This document shows positions 33,064 through 42,408 of a stretch of DNA of 64,000 nucleotides, piece after piece. Within the stretch, counting starts at the first letter, position 1. Each line of letters starts with the position of its first letter. The notes below the pieces were generated by a model. The model worked only from the letters and a program-made list of their open reading frames with translations. It ran no database searches and was not told the origin of the DNA. The DNA is from Sistotremastrum niveocremeum HHB9708 (taxonomy: Eukaryota; Basidiomycota; Agaricomycetes; Sistotremastrales; Sistotremastraceae), in NCBI GenBank assembly GCA_001630475.1, contig KV419431.1:114089-178088 (forward strand), read 5' to 3'. Position numbers and translations under genes: made by a program.

Positions 33064-35049
33064 TTACATCATGTCTTCATAGTATCCCGCATGAAAGTGA
33101 ACTCGACGTGTGAACTTCACTTCCATCGGGACACACCACCAATGTTCCGCCCACTCCTTTCTCAACTCTTCAAGCCAGCGGATATCCACAAACATATCTG
33201 TTGTCAGGGGCACCACATCGGTGTTTCCTTCGTCTATCTTGTTACCGTCATCGTCACTATCACTGTCGGTGTCGGTGTCGTCGCTGCTGTCGGTATCATC
33301 TTGCTTGTGAGAGTCCGCGTTGGCATCATCGTCCTCGTCATCGGCAAAGTCAGAGAACAAGACTTGAAACCTCCGAAGGTTTGGACACAGGACAGAACCG
33401 GTCTGACTGTCCTCGTCCCATTGGATCGTTCCGAGAGCGGTGCTTATCCCGTCGATTTTATCAGAACGTTTGGCTGTAATGGTCAGCCTGGTGAGGCTGG
33501 GAGCGCGCTTGAGAAGTGCGAGGATGTCGTCCATTGCGATATTACCTCCGTCAATGAGGAGGTTCGTCAGATTGGGGAGTGAGGTATCGGGAGGCGCGTA
33601 CGGTGCTGGGGTAAGAGTAGGCTTCGCAGGACCTGAATGTATCTCCACCGACATGAGGTATAATGATTCCAGGTTTATCATCTCATGAAGAAAGAACTGA
33701 AGCATCGTTTCCGTTGTCGGGAGTTCCTTCCGGACAGGTATCCAGACTTTGGTATTGGCAAGAACCAAAGTTCGGAAGTGGAAGTCAAAATCTTCGCCGA
33801 CGTCGATTTGTGTCTTTATCGCATGTTTTCGGTCTTGAGAATATGGTCGATAAATGAAGTGTCCGGCTCCGAGAGCCAGTTTCTCGATATTGCGATATCC
33901 ACGGATTTTGTAGGTGTCCACGGCGTACGGGTCGATACGCAGATCGAGGGTGATGTTTCTGCATTCATGAGAAATTGCTGGCAGGAGCAAGCTTCTGTCC
34001 ACGTCTATACTCATTGGTCCGACAATGGGTCCATCCTGCCGATTGTAGACCATCGTGAAGTCAGTGAGCTGGGTCACGTCAAAACCGAGGTCTTCGGGCT
34101 TGGCAGAAGGAACGTAATAGTTGATAATGGATACAGAACTGAGCAGTGGAGATTTTTTGAGGAACCATTTCACAGGCGGTGTAAGGGGCTTATGGTCTCT
34201 CGGGTTTGCCGAGTGATTGTATCTTCTTAAATCGAGTACGTTCCGCCCGTCGTAGTCAATGGCTTCGAATGTGCAGCTGCGCAGCTTGGGGGCCCCGAAG
34301 AAGCCCCAGAACGCCAAAGCAGTATGGAGAAATTGAGTCGGGAGATGGAGGTGGATACCTTCGCAGGTAGGGATGATGGTCATGAAGAGTATGATGGCAT
34401 CGTCAATCCACTCATCGTCCTCGGCGACTGAAGCCCGAGCAGACAATCCCATGCCTGTTTCCGTGATGTCATCTTCCTCAAAAGATTTGCTGGTATCCGA
34501 GGCTTCGGTACCGCCATCGCTCTCAGTTGATGCTTCGTCGTTGCTGGACGAAGAAGTGTCTGAGTCCTCACTTTCATCGTCATCTTCGGGAGTGTCAACT
34601 CCATCTGAATCGCCTTCTTCTTCCTCCTCCGCCGAGTCCGTAATGAAACCGTCGTTCGAGTCATCCGAGTTGGAATCTGAATCGCCGAAATCCCAGACGA
34701 ACCAGCCGTCGTCCTTGAACATTTTCTTCGCATTCGGATGAGGATCCGCGCGTATTCGGATGTGGAATGGGTACCCTGGGAATCTAGTCATTGCATCCTT
34801 CGCCACAATCAAGCTGTTGGCGCCATCGACACGGAGATGTCGCCAGAAATCGAAGTCATGCAGAAGCCACCTGTTCCACAGACGGCACACGAGCCGCACG
34901 TTCTTGAAGTCGCAGAGAGCGTAGTGGCATACCTGCCTATCCTCTACCAGATGGTAATCTGATGCGAATATCCGTTGAGATGTCTGTGGCACAAGGAGGA
35001 AATTGAAGATCATTCGGTGGAATATCTCGGCGGGGAGATCTTGCGCCAT
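33064..35049 (-). CDS. F-box protein (661 aa)
   Basis: A single exon from 35049 (MAQDLPAEIFHRMIFNFLLV). The F-box is at residues 4-65 (RLVCRLWNRWLLHDFDFWRH). An acidic Ser/Asp/Glu linker spans about residues 110-210. The conserved body includes GIHLHLPTQFLHTAL, EAIDYDGRN, SVSIINYYVP, VYNRQDGPIVGP and Leu-rich repeats of LTNLLIDGGNIAMDDILALL type. A second acidic run (Asp/Ser) lies near residues 570-610, and the protein ends YYEDMM. Same-strand paralogues follow at 35631 and 39862. The upstream block (35181-35210) precedes a probable 5'UTR intron (CAAG|GTGAGCCAC..CTCCCAG). The predicted role is substrate receptor of an SCF ubiquitin ligase, target unknown. Confidence 0.85.
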   Translation of the reverse strand: MAQDLPAEIFHRMIFNFLLVPQTSQRIFASDYHLVEDRQVCHYALCDFKNVRLVCRLWNRWLLHDFDFWRHLRVDGANSLIVAKDAMTRFPGYPFHIRIRADPHPNAKKMFKDDGWFVWDFGDSDSNSDDSNDGFITDSAEEEEEGDSDGVDTPEDDDESEDSDTSSSSNDEASTESDGGTEASDTSKSFEEDDITETGMGLSARASVAEDDEWIDDAIILFMTIIPTCEGIHLHLPTQFLHTALAFWGFFGAPKLRSCTFEAIDYDGRNVLDLRRYNHSANPRDHKPLTPPVKWFLKKSPLLSSVSIINYYVPSAKPEDLGFDVTQLTDFTMVYNRQDGPIVGPMSIDVDRSLLLPAISHECRNITLDLRIDPYAVDTYKIRGYRNIEKLALGAGHFIYRPYSQDRKHAIKTQIDVGEDFDFHFRTLVLANTKVWIPVRKELPTTETMLQFFLHEMINLESLYLMSVEIHSGPAKPTLTPAPYAPPDTSLPNLTNLLIDGGNIAMDDILALLKRAPSLTRLTITAKRSDKIDGISTALGTIQWDEDSQTGSVLCPNLRRFQVLFSDFADDEDDDANADSHKQDDTDSSDDTDTDSDSDDDGNKIDEGNTDVVPLTTDMFVDIRWLEELRKEWAEHWWCVPMEVKFTRRVHFHAGYYEDMM

Positions 35050-35180
35050 GAGAGAGGAGCTGAGGGGAAGTGAGAGGTCGAGAGATATATGAGGATGATT
35101 GGACGCGTCTGGGAGCAGATGTTAGTTCATAGATAGGGGAGTTCAATGTGGCTCACCTTGCGGGTCGCAAAGAAAGGAGG

Positions 35181-35210
35181 ATGAAGGCTTAGCCAAACAA
35201 GCCCAAATTT
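35181..35210 (-). promoter_or_regulatory. F-box upstream block
   Basis: The minus strand reads CTTGTTTGGCTAAGCCTTCA, 132-160 bp before the ATG at 35049. A likely 5'UTR intron lies between them. Confidence 0.6.
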
Positions 35211-35630
35211 TCGAGCACCCCAAATACACACCGACCGATGACTCGCTGTCTTCCGGCAACACATCACACTTGACTGATCGCATTTGTGGTCATCTGCAAA
35301 GGACAACAGCGACGATTCGAGCTAGAATGGGTGTGATCTTCAAATTAGATGTGCCAGTGATCGATCCGAGTCGAGCAGTACTTGTACATGTATATTCTGG
35401 TATATACAGTGTACGTATGATAGGTATTGGCGAGCGCATGGTGAGTTGATTTCACGAAGATGTTTTGTTCCGAATGATGTGGTGGATGGGTTCACAAGTC
35501 GAATTTTCTCCTGATGCAATGATATACAGCGAGGTACAGTACAGTACTTGGGCGATGGCACGTTCATTGCACCAGGTGAATGGTATTCAAACACATAAAT
35601 GAAATAATAAACCTTACTGACGTTACTTCA
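35211..35630. other. Intergenic between two F-box genes
   Basis: No gene is seen. The 3'UTR word of the next F-box gene (AATGAAATAATAAACC, plus strand) lies at about 35599. Confidence 0.5.
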
Positions 35631-37472
35631 TTACATCATGTCTTCATAGTATCTCGAATGAAAAAGACCGTGATGTTCAAATTTTACTTCCAGGGGAACA
35701 CACCACCCATACTCTGCCCAGTACCCTCGCACTCGCTCGAGCGCCCTCCCAGCCCCAAAGACACTATCCGTCAAGTCATCTACAGCATTTTCATCCTCCT
35801 CTTCGTCGTCTTCGTCTTCGTCATGGTCAGAAGGGATCGAGAATAAGATTTGGAACCGGCGCAGTTTCGGACAGATGATATCGGATGATACATCTTCGAG
35901 AGTCCCAAGAGCCGTTGGAACGACATCGATATTCTCCGAACGTTTAGCTGCGATCGCCATTCTCTCCAGATTTGGAGTCCGCTTCATGAGTGCCACTATT
36001 TCCTCGACGAGAACATTCCCGCTGTCGATGAGTAAAGTCGTTAAGTTGAGAAGTGGAGTAGTGGGAGGGATGTATGGCATGGCAAACTCGTCGTCAGAAG
36101 TTCCGATGTGGAAATTTGGAGAGATGAGGTAGAGTGCTTCGAGATTCGGCATTTCTTCGATAAAGAATTGGACCACTGTGGATTTAGTTGGGACCCGCTG
36201 ATGAGTCTGCACGGAAAGCAGCATATGATAGATGATCAAGGTCTTGAAATAGAAGTTTTCGGTTGAAGCATGCGGCATCTGAAGAGGCTTAAGTGATGCG
36301 GGACGGTAGTTGAAAAAGCCTTCTCCGAGCGCGATTTTGTCGAGTGTACGATGTCCACGTAATTGTTGAGACTGCACAACGAAATCGTCGATATTGAGGT
36401 TGAGAGTGAGGCTTTTACACCCGTTAGTGAGGACGGGTGCGATCAAGCTAGTATAGACGTCATCCCCCATCGGCCCGATGATAGGACCATCGTCGCGATC
36501 GAAGACCACGGTGAAGTCGGAGAGTCGTGTCAGGTCAAAACCAAGCTCTTCGTGGCTGGCAGTGGGGACGTGGTAGTTCATGATGGTGACTGCAGTTAAG
36601 AAAGGGGAGTTCCGGAGAAAGGATTTAATAGGTGGTGCTGGCGGCTTAAGAGCCCTGGGATCATCTCCCCGCTCGTATCTCCTCAAGTCTCCCCTGGTCA
36701 GCCCGTCATAGTCGACCCCATGAAGGGTGCAACGACGGAGCTTGGGAGCTCCGAGTGCGGCCCAACGCTTCAAGGTTGCGTGGAGGATTTGCGTCGGGAG
36801 ATGTAGGTGAATGCCCTCGCAATTCGGAATGATTGGGACGAACAACGACATTGCTTGATCCATCCATGACCCAAGTTCTAAGCTCTCTTGACCCGGCTCA
36901 ATGTGAGTATCTTTGCAGATAATTCTGCAAGGATTGGAGTTGCCGATCTTCGCGCCATCGTCTATCTCATCGTCCGCGATCAAAGTCTCGGTATCCGACG
37001 CGTCGGTGCCTTCAGAGGAGTCTGAGTCATCACCGGACTCATTGAAGGAGTCGCCCTCGTCTATTGATTCGTACCCCTCGCTCGTATCTTCTTCCTCGCT
37101 AGACCCATCGGTATCCGAATCAGAATCATCGCTTTCGTCAAAGGCCTTGTCATCGTCGAGAACGGGCTCCCTCAGTAGTCGAATGTGGAACGGACGGCCC
37201 TCGAATCTGTCGATCGCATCCTTGGCTATTGCCAAGCTATTGATGCCGTGGACGCACAGATAACGCCAGTAGTCGAAGTTGTGCATGAGCCACTGGTTCC
37301 AAAGTCGACAGACAAGCCGCGCATTCTGAAAATCGCGATGAGCATAGTAGCACACTTGTCTGTCTTCAAGGAGATGATATTCTGTGGAGAGGAGCCTTCG
37401 AGGGGCTTGTGGCACGAGAAGGAAGTCGTAGATTATTTTGTGGAAAAGCTCAGCGGGGAATATTTGGGCCAT
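35631..37472 (-). CDS. F-box protein (613 aa)
   Basis: A single exon starting MAQIFPAELFHKIIYDFLLV. The F-box is followed by ARLVCRLWNQWLMHNFDYWR. The acidic linker is about residues 105-175 (SDDSDSDTDGSSEEED). The body shares GIHLHLPTQILHATL, LHGVDYDGL, AVTIMNYHVP, VFDRDDGPIIGP and LTTLLIDSGNVLVEEIVALM. A short acidic run near residue 560 precedes the end, YYEDMM. Upstream are the common block at 37602-37630 and a probable 5'UTR intron (CCAG|GTGAGCCACA..TTTTGCAG). It is probably a tandem duplicate of the gene at 33064-35049. Confidence 0.85.
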   Translation of the reverse strand: MAQIFPAELFHKIIYDFLLVPQAPRRLLSTEYHLLEDRQVCYYAHRDFQNARLVCRLWNQWLMHNFDYWRYLCVHGINSLAIAKDAIDRFEGRPFHIRLLREPVLDDDKAFDESDDSDSDTDGSSEEEDTSEGYESIDEGDSFNESGDDSDSSEGTDASDTETLIADDEIDDGAKIGNSNPCRIICKDTHIEPGQESLELGSWMDQAMSLFVPIIPNCEGIHLHLPTQILHATLKRWAALGAPKLRRCTLHGVDYDGLTRGDLRRYERGDDPRALKPPAPPIKSFLRNSPFLTAVTIMNYHVPTASHEELGFDLTRLSDFTVVFDRDDGPIIGPMGDDVYTSLIAPVLTNGCKSLTLNLNIDDFVVQSQQLRGHRTLDKIALGEGFFNYRPASLKPLQMPHASTENFYFKTLIIYHMLLSVQTHQRVPTKSTVVQFFIEEMPNLEALYLISPNFHIGTSDDEFAMPYIPPTTPLLNLTTLLIDSGNVLVEEIVALMKRTPNLERMAIAAKRSENIDVVPTALGTLEDVSSDIICPKLRRFQILFSIPSDHDEDEDDEEEDENAVDDLTDSVFGAGRALERVRGYWAEYGWCVPLEVKFEHHGLFHSRYYEDMM

Positions 37473-37601
37473 GGGTGAGGTGGCAATGAGCTGGAAGGCC
37501 TGAAAGTAGATTCAAATCATATACGTGTCTGCAAAAGAGCGTGAGTCGATTCGTTGGAAAGTCATGTGTGGCTCACCTGGCGCGTCAGAAGAAGAAAATA
37601 G

Positions 37602-37630
37602 TTGAAGGCTTAGCCAAACAAAGCCAAACA
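37602..37630 (-). promoter_or_regulatory. F-box upstream block
   Basis: The minus strand reads TTTGTTTGGCTAAGCCTTCA, about 130-158 bp before the ATG at 37472. Confidence 0.6.
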
Positions 37631-38648
37631 GAATTTTTAAGCCATGAATTCCAAGAAAAATTCCCCAAGACATTTCCAGCGCTACCACATATTCGACACG
37701 TTGCATTTGCATATCAGTCCTCTTATCGATCTTATAACGCAAATTGATCACGCAAAAGACATTGCATCGTGGACAAGAGAAGACGACGGAGGGAAACTGG
37801 GACCTGAACTGCGACTGATTTGAATCGAGGTGCGTTTATTTCTGCTTTGTGGTTCTGAGTGTATCGCGGCTGAATCTGAGTCTCTCATGCTCGCTCTCAA
37901 TCATCAGACCACCTTAGTCTACAATACCGGCGAAGACTCTTTCGTTCGCCAAAATCCTTGCCGGTTCAACTCGTGGGACGACCCTACTCCTGTCCTTCTC
38001 TCCTATCGCGATGCCACTGAAGCATTAAAATGCCTCTTCTTGAGCTATCTAAGCCTCTACATTCGACAACACTTCGTGCGGGTCGAGAAACTGCGATCTA
38101 CCTGCCTCTATGAAAGCCACGCATACTGGACCCCTGGAAGTGAATAAGAATATGGATGTTCATCCTTTGACGCATCACCGCCATACAACCGACATCTCTG
38201 CAGCGCGCGAGGACACACATGCCGATCGTGACCTCGTGAGATTCATCAAGCAAATTCGAAGGATCTTCGCTGTGGGAGCGTCTGGAGACTGAGTTGAGGT
38301 CGGAACGCTGGCCAGGGACTGGGAATCATTAAGCGCTTTTGAAGCTTTCTCCGGATCACATGCAGTTCAGGGCGTTTGGGTGCTCTGAGTATTTGTTCTG
38401 TGGCAAAATTTGCTACTGTCATTGGGTTCTCAATACTCGTCTTGTCACAGATGAGTCGGATTGCTAGACTTCCGTTGCGACACTTGAATGCTCAGTATAT
38501 TCATTCACAGACACTGAATCTTGTTTCTTCGTGGAGCCTATGATATCTGGGCCGGAACTTGTACAGAAACCGTCATCACTACCCCGATCAACGATCCTCC
38601 CGTGGTCAAGGAATCTAGCAACATCCTCCACCTCGTCAAATCAGAACC
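37631..38648. other. Intergenic
   Basis: No gene is recognised. A 105-codon plus frame (37830-38147) has no domain and no supporting features. Confidence 0.5.
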
Positions 38649-38960
38649 TCAAAGTTCCTCTGGTGCGAGTATCAGCTTACACTTTGATCAGCAGCACAAT
38701 AATACGTACCGCAGTCAGTGACACATGAACCCTGTGGCGGAGGCTGGCATTCGAAGTCTGTTGGGTTGGCTGCGCAACAAGAGTTGCAAAAGGATCTGCA
38801 CTGTTATCAATTATTATAGAGTTAGCGGGCTCCCTGAAAAGAATCATCGCATCCGATCCCAAGCACTTACGCTTGGACCGGTTCTGCTTGAGGGAAAATT
38901 ACCGCAGTCTGCAGCGGAAGCTATGGCAGCAAGACACAAGAAAACAAAAGAGATCTTCAT
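38649..38960 (-). CDS. Secreted eight-cysteine peptide 4
   Basis: Three exons on the minus strand: 38960-38871, 38800-38710 and 38659-38649. Introns are GTAAGTGC..GATAACAG and GTACGTAT..GCACCAG. The product is 63 aa. The signal peptide is MKISFVFLCLAAIASA; the mature part starts ADCGNFPSSRTGPS. The pattern is C-x11-C-x3-C-x2-C-C-x8-C-x7-C-x3-C (CRSFCNSCCAANPTDFEC ... CVTDCEEL). It is closest to peptide gene 1 (shared PSSRT, CEQL/CEEL tail, GTAAGTGCTTG donor region and promoter words). A TATATAAA box lies 38-45 bp upstream. A longer frame from 39110 exists, but the ATG at 38960 starts the conserved signal peptide. Confidence 0.8.
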
Positions 38961-39861
38961 GGTAATGGTGGTGGCTTTTCGTGACTGTGAGTTCCCGTTT
39001 ATATAGCCTCCTGTTTGAGCGTCATTCTTATCTTGAGTGCGACGATATAGCTGATTTACTCCACGATCCGCATCAATCAACCCATTCAACGCACAACTTG
39101 ATATCAACACGTCTGAATGGCATTAATACGGATGTGAACGTCGTTCCGAAATTTGACTGACCTATGTCAGCTTCCGTTCATGTCTCGGAGATGGTGCCTC
39201 AGTCTTGAAAGGAAGGGACGGTTGCGCATGCGCCAGCGCGGAACCCTTTCAACATTGAGAAGCAAACTCGCGCGCGGAACCAGAGAGTCACGAACAGTCC
39301 TACAGCAGCCTGAGCTAGCTCTTGTGGCACGGGACTCAAAATTTCAAAATTGGGGGAGAATCTCGCGAATTGACGGTCCGGCCCTTCCGGCATTGTGCAT
39401 CTCCGATTCTTGTGGGTATGAAACAGCAAAACTAGAGACAGTCATTTTCAGATGGAAGTCGATGTGGTGTGAACAAAGACTAGCAATTACTCATGAACTC
39501 CTTCGACAAGGAGCTTCAATCAAGGAAAGCGGAGGTCATGTGAACGAAATGAGGTGGCTAGACACAATTCTCGAGCTCCACTTGCTTTGTTGATGGCGCA
39601 TTGCAGTGTGGAGATAAATGCAGCCAATCAGTTGTGAGGGACATGTTGAGGACGGTCCGCGGCCGTGACTATCGCCATCAGATAGTGAAATCAATGAAGC
39701 ATGGCTGTAATGGCAATGCGATCGTCCAGATCCATCAATGAATATCTCTCATTGACTTCCTGGCTGATACATAATGAGATTCCTGTGACACAGTTTTTCA
39801 CTTGAATACCTCTGCTAGTGAAGCTTATAAGATTATCATACACGGCAGTAGCATATACGTC
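38961..39861. other. 5' flank of secreted peptide gene 4
   Basis: It includes a TATA box at 38998-39005 and words shared with the 5' flank of peptide gene 1. A 146-codon plus frame (39153-39593) shows no domain. No gene is called. Confidence 0.5.
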
Positions 39862-41580
39862 TTAAGTATAGCCGTAGAATCTCTGTCCGAAATCCTCCAG
39901 AGTCGTGCACGTCACCTCTAACGGTACACAACGGCCCTTTTTCGCCCACGAGCTTCGTCTCTTCTCGAGCTTAAATATATCCGCTGTGACACGAGACCAA
40001 GTTTCTGGTATCGCATGTCCCCCTCCTTCATAGAAAGTCGGATGCAGGATAAGCAGCCGTTTCAAGTGCGGACCGGGGACCGAACTGCTTCCTGGAGAAG
40101 AAGTCCGAAGTGCCTTAAGGACCGCCTTTACATCTGTGTCCACACCCCATGTCAGCGTCAGGTTGGTCAAGTTGGGTGCCCTTTTGATGACTGAAATAAA
40201 CGACTGCGCAGATATCGATGTGTTTTCGGCCAACAGTGTCGTGAGTCGCGGTAGGGGAGCATCAGAAGGTACGTAGGGGCCAATTTCGCGGTCTTGGGGG
40301 AACGCTGAGGGACTGACTGAACAGGTAAAGTTCACTCGGATGAGGCTTAGCGAACCGAGTTCCGGCATATCGTCGAGAATATGATCCAACCCCTCCTCTT
40401 CATCTGAGACACCTCGATCTCCTCCTATAACAATCCGAGCGTCACACAACGTGAAGTTTTTGATACGACAGTCACTTGAAGAAGTGATGGCCCGACCTTG
40501 AGCTTGTCCGCTGGTCGTAGTCTGAACCCCAGGGAAGCTGATGAATAATCGAACTTGACACAAAGTGAGGCTTTCGAGTGTAGTAGATCGAAGGCGAAGC
40601 TGGTGGGAATGTAAGGGAAGATTGACAAGCCCAAGTTGAAGATCGAGACTTCTGCATCCATTTTCTGCAGCACGTTGTAGCAGATGAAGCACAACATCCT
40701 GACTCGGAGGAATGATAATCGATGCGTACTCCTCTCCACGAATCATTGCGATTTCTCTGATGCGAGTGATGTCGAAACCGGGTTCAGGCTCCTCTGGAAC
40801 AGGAAAGGGGACGAAGTAGTTTATGAACATGACTGACTCCAGCATCAGAGAGTGTGCGAGAAAGGCTCGGAGAGGAGGAATGGATGGTTTGAGCTTCTGA
40901 CCATTCGCAGTTACTTCGAAGTCTCTGGGATTCGGGCCTGTGCGCCCATCGTATTCCGTAGCCTGAAGAACACATCGACGAAGCTTCAGAGCTCCCCTAA
41001 CCGGAATCGGTCCAGACTCTGACTTTGTCCATGTTCGCAGGAGACATTGAATCATCTGAGTTGGCATGTGAAGGAAAAGCCCGTGGCACGAGGCGATGAT
41101 CGGCGTGATGAGTGCGATGGCTTCTGGAACCCATGTCTTGTCAGCGGCAGTATTGGGTCCCACTCGCATTGACAAGAATCGCGAGAGATCGTTGAGCGAT
41201 TCGCTCTCATGGTCCTGGATTGCACCTTTGACGACCCTGGCGATATTCTCAAGCCGAGCCTCATCGTCCGTAGGTTTCACAAGAATACGGATGCTAAAGG
41301 AATGTTCTGGGAATCTCGATATTGCAGCTCTCGCGATAAGCAAGGTTTGTGCGCTTTTGAGATAAAGGTGTCTCCAAAAGTCGAAATCGTTCAACAACCA
41401 TCGGTTCCAGAGCCGGCAGACGAGTCGGACGTTCATAAAATCCGGGAGCGCGTAGATGCATACTTGGCGGTCTTCTTGGAGGTGATGAATAGCTGGAAGG
41501 ATACCGTGAGTTTCTTCGGTACGAAGGAGTAAGTCCCAGAGTATTCGGTGGAAGATTTCGGCGGGGAGTTTGTAGGACAT
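39862..41580 (-). CDS. F-box protein (572 aa)
   Basis: The shortest intact F-box copy, single exon. It starts MSYKLPAEIFHRILWDLLLR, then VRLVCRLWNRWLLNDFDFWR. The acidic linker seen in the other copies is nearly absent; a short EDES-type stretch stands in its place. Conserved blocks are LFLHMPTQMIQCLLRTW, ATEYDGR, SVMFINYFVPFP, LLQRAAENGCRSLDL and LTNLTLTWGVDTDVKAVL. The end, GRCVPLEVTCTTLEDF, is very close to that of the gene at 14879-16882, so these two form a subfamily despite lying 25 kb apart and on opposite strands. A weak form of the upstream block is at 41729-41760. Confidence 0.85.
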   Translation of the reverse strand: MSYKLPAEIFHRILWDLLLRTEETHGILPAIHHLQEDRQVCIYALPDFMNVRLVCRLWNRWLLNDFDFWRHLYLKSAQTLLIARAAISRFPEHSFSIRILVKPTDDEARLENIARVVKGAIQDHESESLNDLSRFLSMRVGPNTAADKTWVPEAIALITPIIASCHGLFLHMPTQMIQCLLRTWTKSESGPIPVRGALKLRRCVLQATEYDGRTGPNPRDFEVTANGQKLKPSIPPLRAFLAHSLMLESVMFINYFVPFPVPEEPEPGFDITRIREIAMIRGEEYASIIIPPSQDVVLHLLQRAAENGCRSLDLQLGLVNLPLHSHQLRLRSTTLESLTLCQVRLFISFPGVQTTTSGQAQGRAITSSSDCRIKNFTLCDARIVIGGDRGVSDEEEGLDHILDDMPELGSLSLIRVNFTCSVSPSAFPQDREIGPYVPSDAPLPRLTTLLAENTSISAQSFISVIKRAPNLTNLTLTWGVDTDVKAVLKALRTSSPGSSSVPGPHLKRLLILHPTFYEGGGHAIPETWSRVTADIFKLEKRRSSWAKKGRCVPLEVTCTTLEDFGQRFYGYT

Positions 41581-41728
41581 GATGGAGACTAGACGCTAGT
41601 GAGATCAGCCTTTGGATATTTTGAGCTGATGGAGCCTGATGGAACTCATACCAGACTAGATAAGTTGAATAAAACGACCTACAGTCCTTAAAATATGATC
41701 TTCAAGGCTTCAAGGTGGTGGCATAATG

Positions 41729-41760
41729 ATCGAAGGGTTGGGACAAATAAAGCTAAACAT
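41729..41760 (-). promoter_or_regulatory. F-box upstream block (weak)
   Basis: The minus strand reads TGTTTAGCTTTATTTGTCCC, a degenerate match at the same distance (150-180 bp) from the ATG as in the other copies. Confidence 0.35.
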
Positions 41761-42369
41761 TGTCTGCGACACGAACAAGCAAGTGAACAAGGGTTTTCGA
41801 AGTCATCCAGATCTCCTGAATGTCTCTCTGGAAGATACTTACTATTCTCACTGGTCTATAATTTACATGGAGGCTATGGCTATGCATGCTAAGTTCTCAA
41901 CTGAAATTTACCAAACGGGCGATTACGAAACTGCCGAGATGCCGGAGGGACAGGCGCTGACTCAATTTCTGATTCTGGGCTTTCGTATTTTTTACTGAGG
42001 ACTTTTTCTGGCCGAGCCGCTTGCTCGTAGAGCGGTCTTGGGCTGTCGTCAATCGCAAAGCTGTGCCTAGCACCTGGATTCACCATGAATATAGCCATCG
42101 CCTATAGCTGCGCAGTCCTCGACTCGCTCCACCCCGAGCCTCATTTCATTCAGGAGCGATCACGACCGCGCCGCAGCCATGTTTTGGGTGCATGCACTGG
42201 CACCTCTCTCAGCTACTCGTTTCAATAGCAAACATAATCAGGGGTCACTGAACTCCACTTATATGACCCTCGCCCCTCTCTTCAGCAACCGACTCGCCCC
42301 TGCACCTCGACTCCTCATCCTTTTCTCCGAGTTGCTCGAGTGACTCACCTTCTTGAGTCAGATTTTCAA
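41761..42369. other. Intergenic
   Basis: Promoter side of the arrestin-like gene; no gene is seen. Confidence 0.5.
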
Positions 42370-42387
42370 TTATAGCACGTGCTATAA
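42370..42387 (+). promoter_or_regulatory. 18-bp perfect palindrome with E-box core
   Basis: TTATAGCACGTGCTATAA is fully self-complementary, with CACGTG in the centre, 21 bp before the ATG at 42409. CACGTG is the classic bHLH-factor site. Its closeness to the ATG means it may lie in the 5'UTR. Confidence 0.45.
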
Positions 42388-42408
42388 CATATCATCGCCA
42401 TCGACACC

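Noticed and set aside
37830-38147. 105-codon plus-strand frame
   Set aside because: No family resemblance and an isolated frame between genes.
21492-38960. Secreted peptides as hydrophobins or CS-alpha-beta defensins
   Set aside because: Hydrophobins need two separated CC pairs and about 100 residues; CS-alpha-beta needs CxxxC...CxC. Here there is one CC pair and different spacing.
39153-39593. 146-codon plus-strand frame
   Set aside because: No recognisable domain and no promoter or start context; likely chance.
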